DNA of 40,752 nt from Erwinia psidii (lineage in GTDB: Bacteria > Pseudomonadota > Gammaproteobacteria > Enterobacterales > Enterobacteriaceae). Location: positions 1 to 40,752 of the forward strand of contig NZ_RHHM01000024.1 of assembly GCF_003846135.1 (NCBI RefSeq), written 5' to 3'. A program made the position numbers and the translations under genes. The notes under the pieces are model-generated. The model was not told the DNA's origin. It saw only the letters and a program-made list of their open reading frames with translations, and did not search any database. Shown one piece after another: positions 38,473 to 40,752 of the stretch; within the stretch, counting starts at the first letter, position 1; every line of letters starts with the position of its first letter.

Positions 38473-40008
38473 ATGACAACGAACAGCTATCTGGAGTATT
38501 TCCTGACCCTGCTGGGCTGGCTGGTCAATAATGGCCTCTGGGACGTCCTTGTCAGTACCGGACTATTTGCGCTGCCAATGGCCTTTAAGGTCGTGGGTAT
38601 CTGGCTGAAGGTTCGCGAAGAAGGGGAAGATGAAGGTAACAAGGGTATGCTGTCGCTACCCCGTATCGAGAATGCGCTTTATGGTGCGTTCTTCGTGATG
38701 ATTGCTTGCTGTGTACCGCTGATTCAGGTGAGCCTGACCACGCTGGAATTTGATAAAACCCGGGCGAAAACATGCGGAACCTGGACACCAAAAGCGCCTG
38801 ATGAAAGTGGTTACAACAACATCATCTCCAGTATGGACGGCGAAAGCGCAGCTGCGCCAGTCTGGTGGGTTCTGGTCCATAAGCTCTCCAAAGGTGTGAC
38901 CCAGGCGGCGGTGGCCAGCATTCCCTGTCGGCCGGATCTGCGACAACTGAGGTTTGAGGTGCAGCGGACGTTCATTGAGAACCGCGCGCTGGCTGATGAG
39001 TTGCAGGATTTTACCAACGACTGCTACTCGCTTGCGCTTTACCAGTGGAAACGGCGTGACCAGGGGCAGACAACGGATAAAGCCGTTTTGTCAGATCTCA
39101 GTTGGATAGGCAGCAGTACCTTTCTTAAAGGAGACTACACCACCCTACAATCGAAATTGCCGCGCGGGATGTTCTCCTGGAGTGACGCCCGTGACAGCGG
39201 CCGGCCGAATACCGGTAATGGGGGATACCCCTACTGTTCTGAGTGGTGGTCGGCAGCAGACACTGGTCTGAAGGCCAGGGTGATGAAGCAGGTTGATGAC
39301 AGCTACTGGCTGCGGTTATCTGCGGCGATGAAGATGATTGGCAGCAGTCAGACTGATTATCAGGAGGAGGTTATACGCCGGCTCGTCAGCCCGGCGAACC
39401 TGACGGTATCTCATGGCGGTGAAGTGTATAACGGCTATGGTGGTAATGCGGATATGACGGCAATGAACGCTGTTTCCCGTATCGCCGGTACGGCAGGGGC
39501 TTCAGTTGCCTCTCTGGGCGCGTTCCCGGCTCTGGATGCGATGCGCCAGGCACTGCCGATGGTACAGGCCGTTATGCTGATGGCTATTTATATTATGGTG
39601 CCGTTGATCCTGGCCTTTGCAGCCTATGAATTCAAAACGGTGATCACCCTGACGTTTGTCATTTTTGCTGTGAACTTCCTGACGTTCTGGTGGGAACTGG
39701 CCCGCTGGCTCGACAGTTGGTTGCTGACGGTGCTTTACAGTTCCGATACACATACACGCTTCAATATGATGGGATTTCAGAATACATCGGATGATCTGAT
39801 TATGAATCTGGTTATGGGGACGATGTTCCTCGTGCTGCCTGCCGTGTGGATAGGGGCATTGAGCTGGGCGGGTGTTCATTTAGGCGGGGCTATTAGCAAC
39901 GGTGTGAAAGCCGGAACGGACAAAGCCACACAGGCAAGTGAGAAAGGAGGAAAAATCGCGGAACAATCTATTTCATCTTTCGCAGGTGGCGTAATGAAAG
40001 GTAAATAA
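38473..40008 (+). CDS. traG: TraG N-terminal domain conjugation protein
   Basis: 511 aa inner-membrane protein. N-terminal segments (YFLTLLGWLVNNGLWDVLVS and FFVMIACCVPLIQVSL) flank a large periplasmic part (about residues 90-335). C-terminal segments (AVMLMAIYIMVPLILAFAAY, ITLTFVIFAVNFLTFWWELA, MGTMFLVLPAVWIGALSWAG) follow, with a Lys/Gly/Ser tail. This matches the TraG N-terminal domain (PF07916) in the short ICE version, which lacks the C-terminal entry-exclusion half of F TraG. It probably stabilises mating pairs and supports pilus assembly. Confidence 0.92.
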   Translation: MTTNSYLEYFLTLLGWLVNNGLWDVLVSTGLFALPMAFKVVGIWLKVREEGEDEGNKGMLSLPRIENALYGAFFVMIACCVPLIQVSLTTLEFDKTRAKTCGTWTPKAPDESGYNNIISSMDGESAAAPVWWVLVHKLSKGVTQAAVASIPCRPDLRQLRFEVQRTFIENRALADELQDFTNDCYSLALYQWKRRDQGQTTDKAVLSDLSWIGSSTFLKGDYTTLQSKLPRGMFSWSDARDSGRPNTGNGGYPYCSEWWSAADTGLKARVMKQVDDSYWLRLSAAMKMIGSSQTDYQEEVIRRLVSPANLTVSHGGEVYNGYGGNADMTAMNAVSRIAGTAGASVASLGAFPALDAMRQALPMVQAVMLMAIYIMVPLILAFAAYEFKTVITLTFVIFAVNFLTFWWELARWLDSWLLTVLYSSDTHTRFNMMGFQNTSDDLIMNLVMGTMFLVLPAVWIGALSWAGVHLGGAISNGVKAGTDKATQASEKGGKIAEQSISSFAGGVMKGK

Positions 40009-40028
40009 GTATTAAGCGAGTTTCATAA

Positions 40029-40067
40029 GTCTGATAGCGATTCTCCGAAGTTCAGTCGCTATCAGAC
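40029..40067. terminator. 12-bp hairpin between convergent genes
   Basis: GTCTGATAGCGA (40029-40040) pairs perfectly with TCGCTATCAGAC (40056-40067) across 15 bases. It lies between traG (plus) and the convergent small gene, whose stop is inside the loop. No T run follows on either strand, so it is a two-way RNA end structure at best. Confidence 0.55.
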
Positions 40068-40270
40068 CATGTCCCATACGACTCTCCATAAGGGGCACCA
40101 TCATCAATAGCGTTTAAACCCTCGTAGGTTCTTTCAATAAGAGGATCATCATTGAAAAGCGTTTCTGCTTCATCGTTGAAGCACGTAAGTAAAGAGCCAT
40201 CGTCAGTGTGATTGTCTGACTGAGAGCCAGGTAGCACCGCATTCAGCAGCGTTTTCATGAACATATTCAT
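40052..40270 (-). CDS. Small acidic hypothetical protein (72 aa)
   Basis: 72 aa, strongly acidic (FNDEAETLFNDDPLIERTYE, ending GTWSDSD), with a short apolar beginning (MNMFMKTLLNAVLPG). AGGAGA lies 10 bases before ATG 40270. It is the only intact gene in the window on the minus strand. I recognise no family. The position after traG and the opposite direction suggest a small independently expressed ICE gene. Confidence 0.65.
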   Translation of the reverse strand: MNMFMKTLLNAVLPGSQSDNHTDDGSLLTCFNDEAETLFNDDPLIERTYEGLNAIDDGAPYGESYGTWSDSD

Positions 40271-40423
40271 ATCCGAGCTTTCTCCTGTTTGACCTGATGC
40301 TGTTTTTTTGTTCGAATTTAACTTGTATCATAAGACTTGCTGAAGAAATGCGCAACCTTGGCTGTATCTGTACGGAATATGTCCGATTATGCTTATTTAA
40401 ATAGTTATTCAAAGGAGGAAAGA

Positions 40424-40660
40424 ATGTTCGGGAAGAAAATATTGGCTCTCTGTATTGTTTCGATGCTTACGACAGCCTGCTCTATGGAGGAGTTTTCAGC
40501 GGCAAATAAAAAGGTAAGCGATGGTGCTTCTAATATCATGAATACGTTACGGGGAAGTAATGGTTCAACGGATAATGGAATGCCTCGTTTGTCTCCATCA
40601 CAACCTTCAAAAAAAGAGTCGTCATCTAATTGTAGTGGCATAGTGAATTTGGCCACCTGA
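40424..40660 (+). pseudogene. Small lipoprotein gene truncated by an IS
   Basis: AAAGGAGG precedes ATG 40424. The product starts with a lipoprotein signal peptide (MFGKKILALCIVSMLTTACS, lipobox LTTAC) and a short helical part (FSAANKKVSDGASNIMN), then a Ser/Pro-rich stretch. From base 40631 the frame runs into IS DNA and reads CSGIVNLAT before a stop, so the natural C-terminus is lost. The short product might still be exported. Family not recognised. Confidence 0.7.
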
Positions 40661-40752
40661 ATAGAGGTGATATCATCACCTCATAGCCAAAACAGGTGAC
40701 ATTATGACCGGACGTAACAGACGCAATTTTAGCCCTGAGTTTCGCCTCGAAG
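40631..40752 (+). mobile_element. IS3-family insertion sequence, left end (partial)
   Basis: Starts TGTAGTGGCATAGTGAATTT and continues GGCCACC, matching the inverted end at 241 in about 19 of 27 positions. The orfA start lies 73 bases inside. It interrupts a lipoprotein gene and has the same orientation as the IS at the left edge of the window. Confidence 0.85.
40704..40752 (+). CDS. IS3-family transposase OrfA, N-terminus
   Basis: ATG 40704, with AGGTGA upstream, opens MTGRNRRNFSPEFRLE, the start of the helix-turn-helix OrfA of IS3-family elements, and runs off the window. Only 16 codons are present. OrfA normally joins OrfB by programmed frameshifting to make the active transposase. Confidence 0.82.
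   Translation, partial: MTGRNRRNFSPEFRLE

Overview
The window is about 40 kb of an integrative and conjugative element (ICE) of the SPI-7 / PAPI-1 / PFGI-1 type from a member of the Enterobacterales. The call rests on gene content and order: parA, dnaB-like helicase, parB, DUF2786, STY4528-type replication gene, PFL_4669 family, topB, STY4534 family and ssb, then a conjugation set with the ICE-specific PFL_46xx/47xx families, TraD, a TraC/VirB4 ATPase, TraU and TraG. It also rests on a 49-bp copy of the 3' end of tRNA-Phe beside parA, the attachment site this ICE group uses. Family names come from recognising the proteins; no database search was run. The species cannot be fixed from this window.

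Layout. 1-241: right end of an IS3-family insertion sequence. 242-1003 (minus): a P4-type tyrosine recombinase pseudogene with a nonsense codon and a frameshift, cut by the IS. 1165-1249: tRNA-style terminator and the tRNA-Phe att repeat. 1280-9163: partition and replication operon with many ATGA/GTGA overlaps. 8583-9428: palindromes inside the replication gene followed by seven 36-bp direct repeats, a candidate replication origin. 9556-12357: PFL_4669 gene and topB. 12358-13005: a non-coding stretch with a possible structured RNA and a strong terminator. 13006-14803: STY4534-type protein, a small ORF, ssb and a DUF4160/DUF2442 pair. 14944-22068: first transfer block (PilL-like lipoprotein to TraD and the PFL_4697-type membrane protein).

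22069-24417 is an accessory slot of visibly lower GC. It holds a small ORF and a 345-aa Abi-like HEPN protein that appears fused to a CBS-domain pair, the best candidate here for an undescribed defence protein. 24418-32959: second transfer block (RAQPRD protein, pilin-like and VirB3/8/9/10-like proteins, lipoprotein, VirB4-like ATPase). 33157-35087: inserted type II restriction-modification pair, a C5-cytosine methyltransferase plus an NgoMIV-like endonuclease (predicted GCCGGC). 35264-40008: last transfer block (DUF1525, TraU, PFL_4711, membrane protein, TraG). 40052-40660: a small convergent gene and a lipoprotein gene truncated by the left end of an IS3-family element that runs off the window.

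How it works together. ParA/ParB and the replication genes would maintain the excised circle. TopB, SSB and the helicase serve its replication. TraD couples DNA to a type IV secretion machine built from the transfer blocks, and a lytic transglycosylase opens the wall. A DUF2857 protein resembling FlhD/FlhC may regulate transfer. The relaxase and the element's own functional integrase are not in the window and would be expected beyond the right edge. No type IVB pilus operon is present between ssb and the PilL-like gene.
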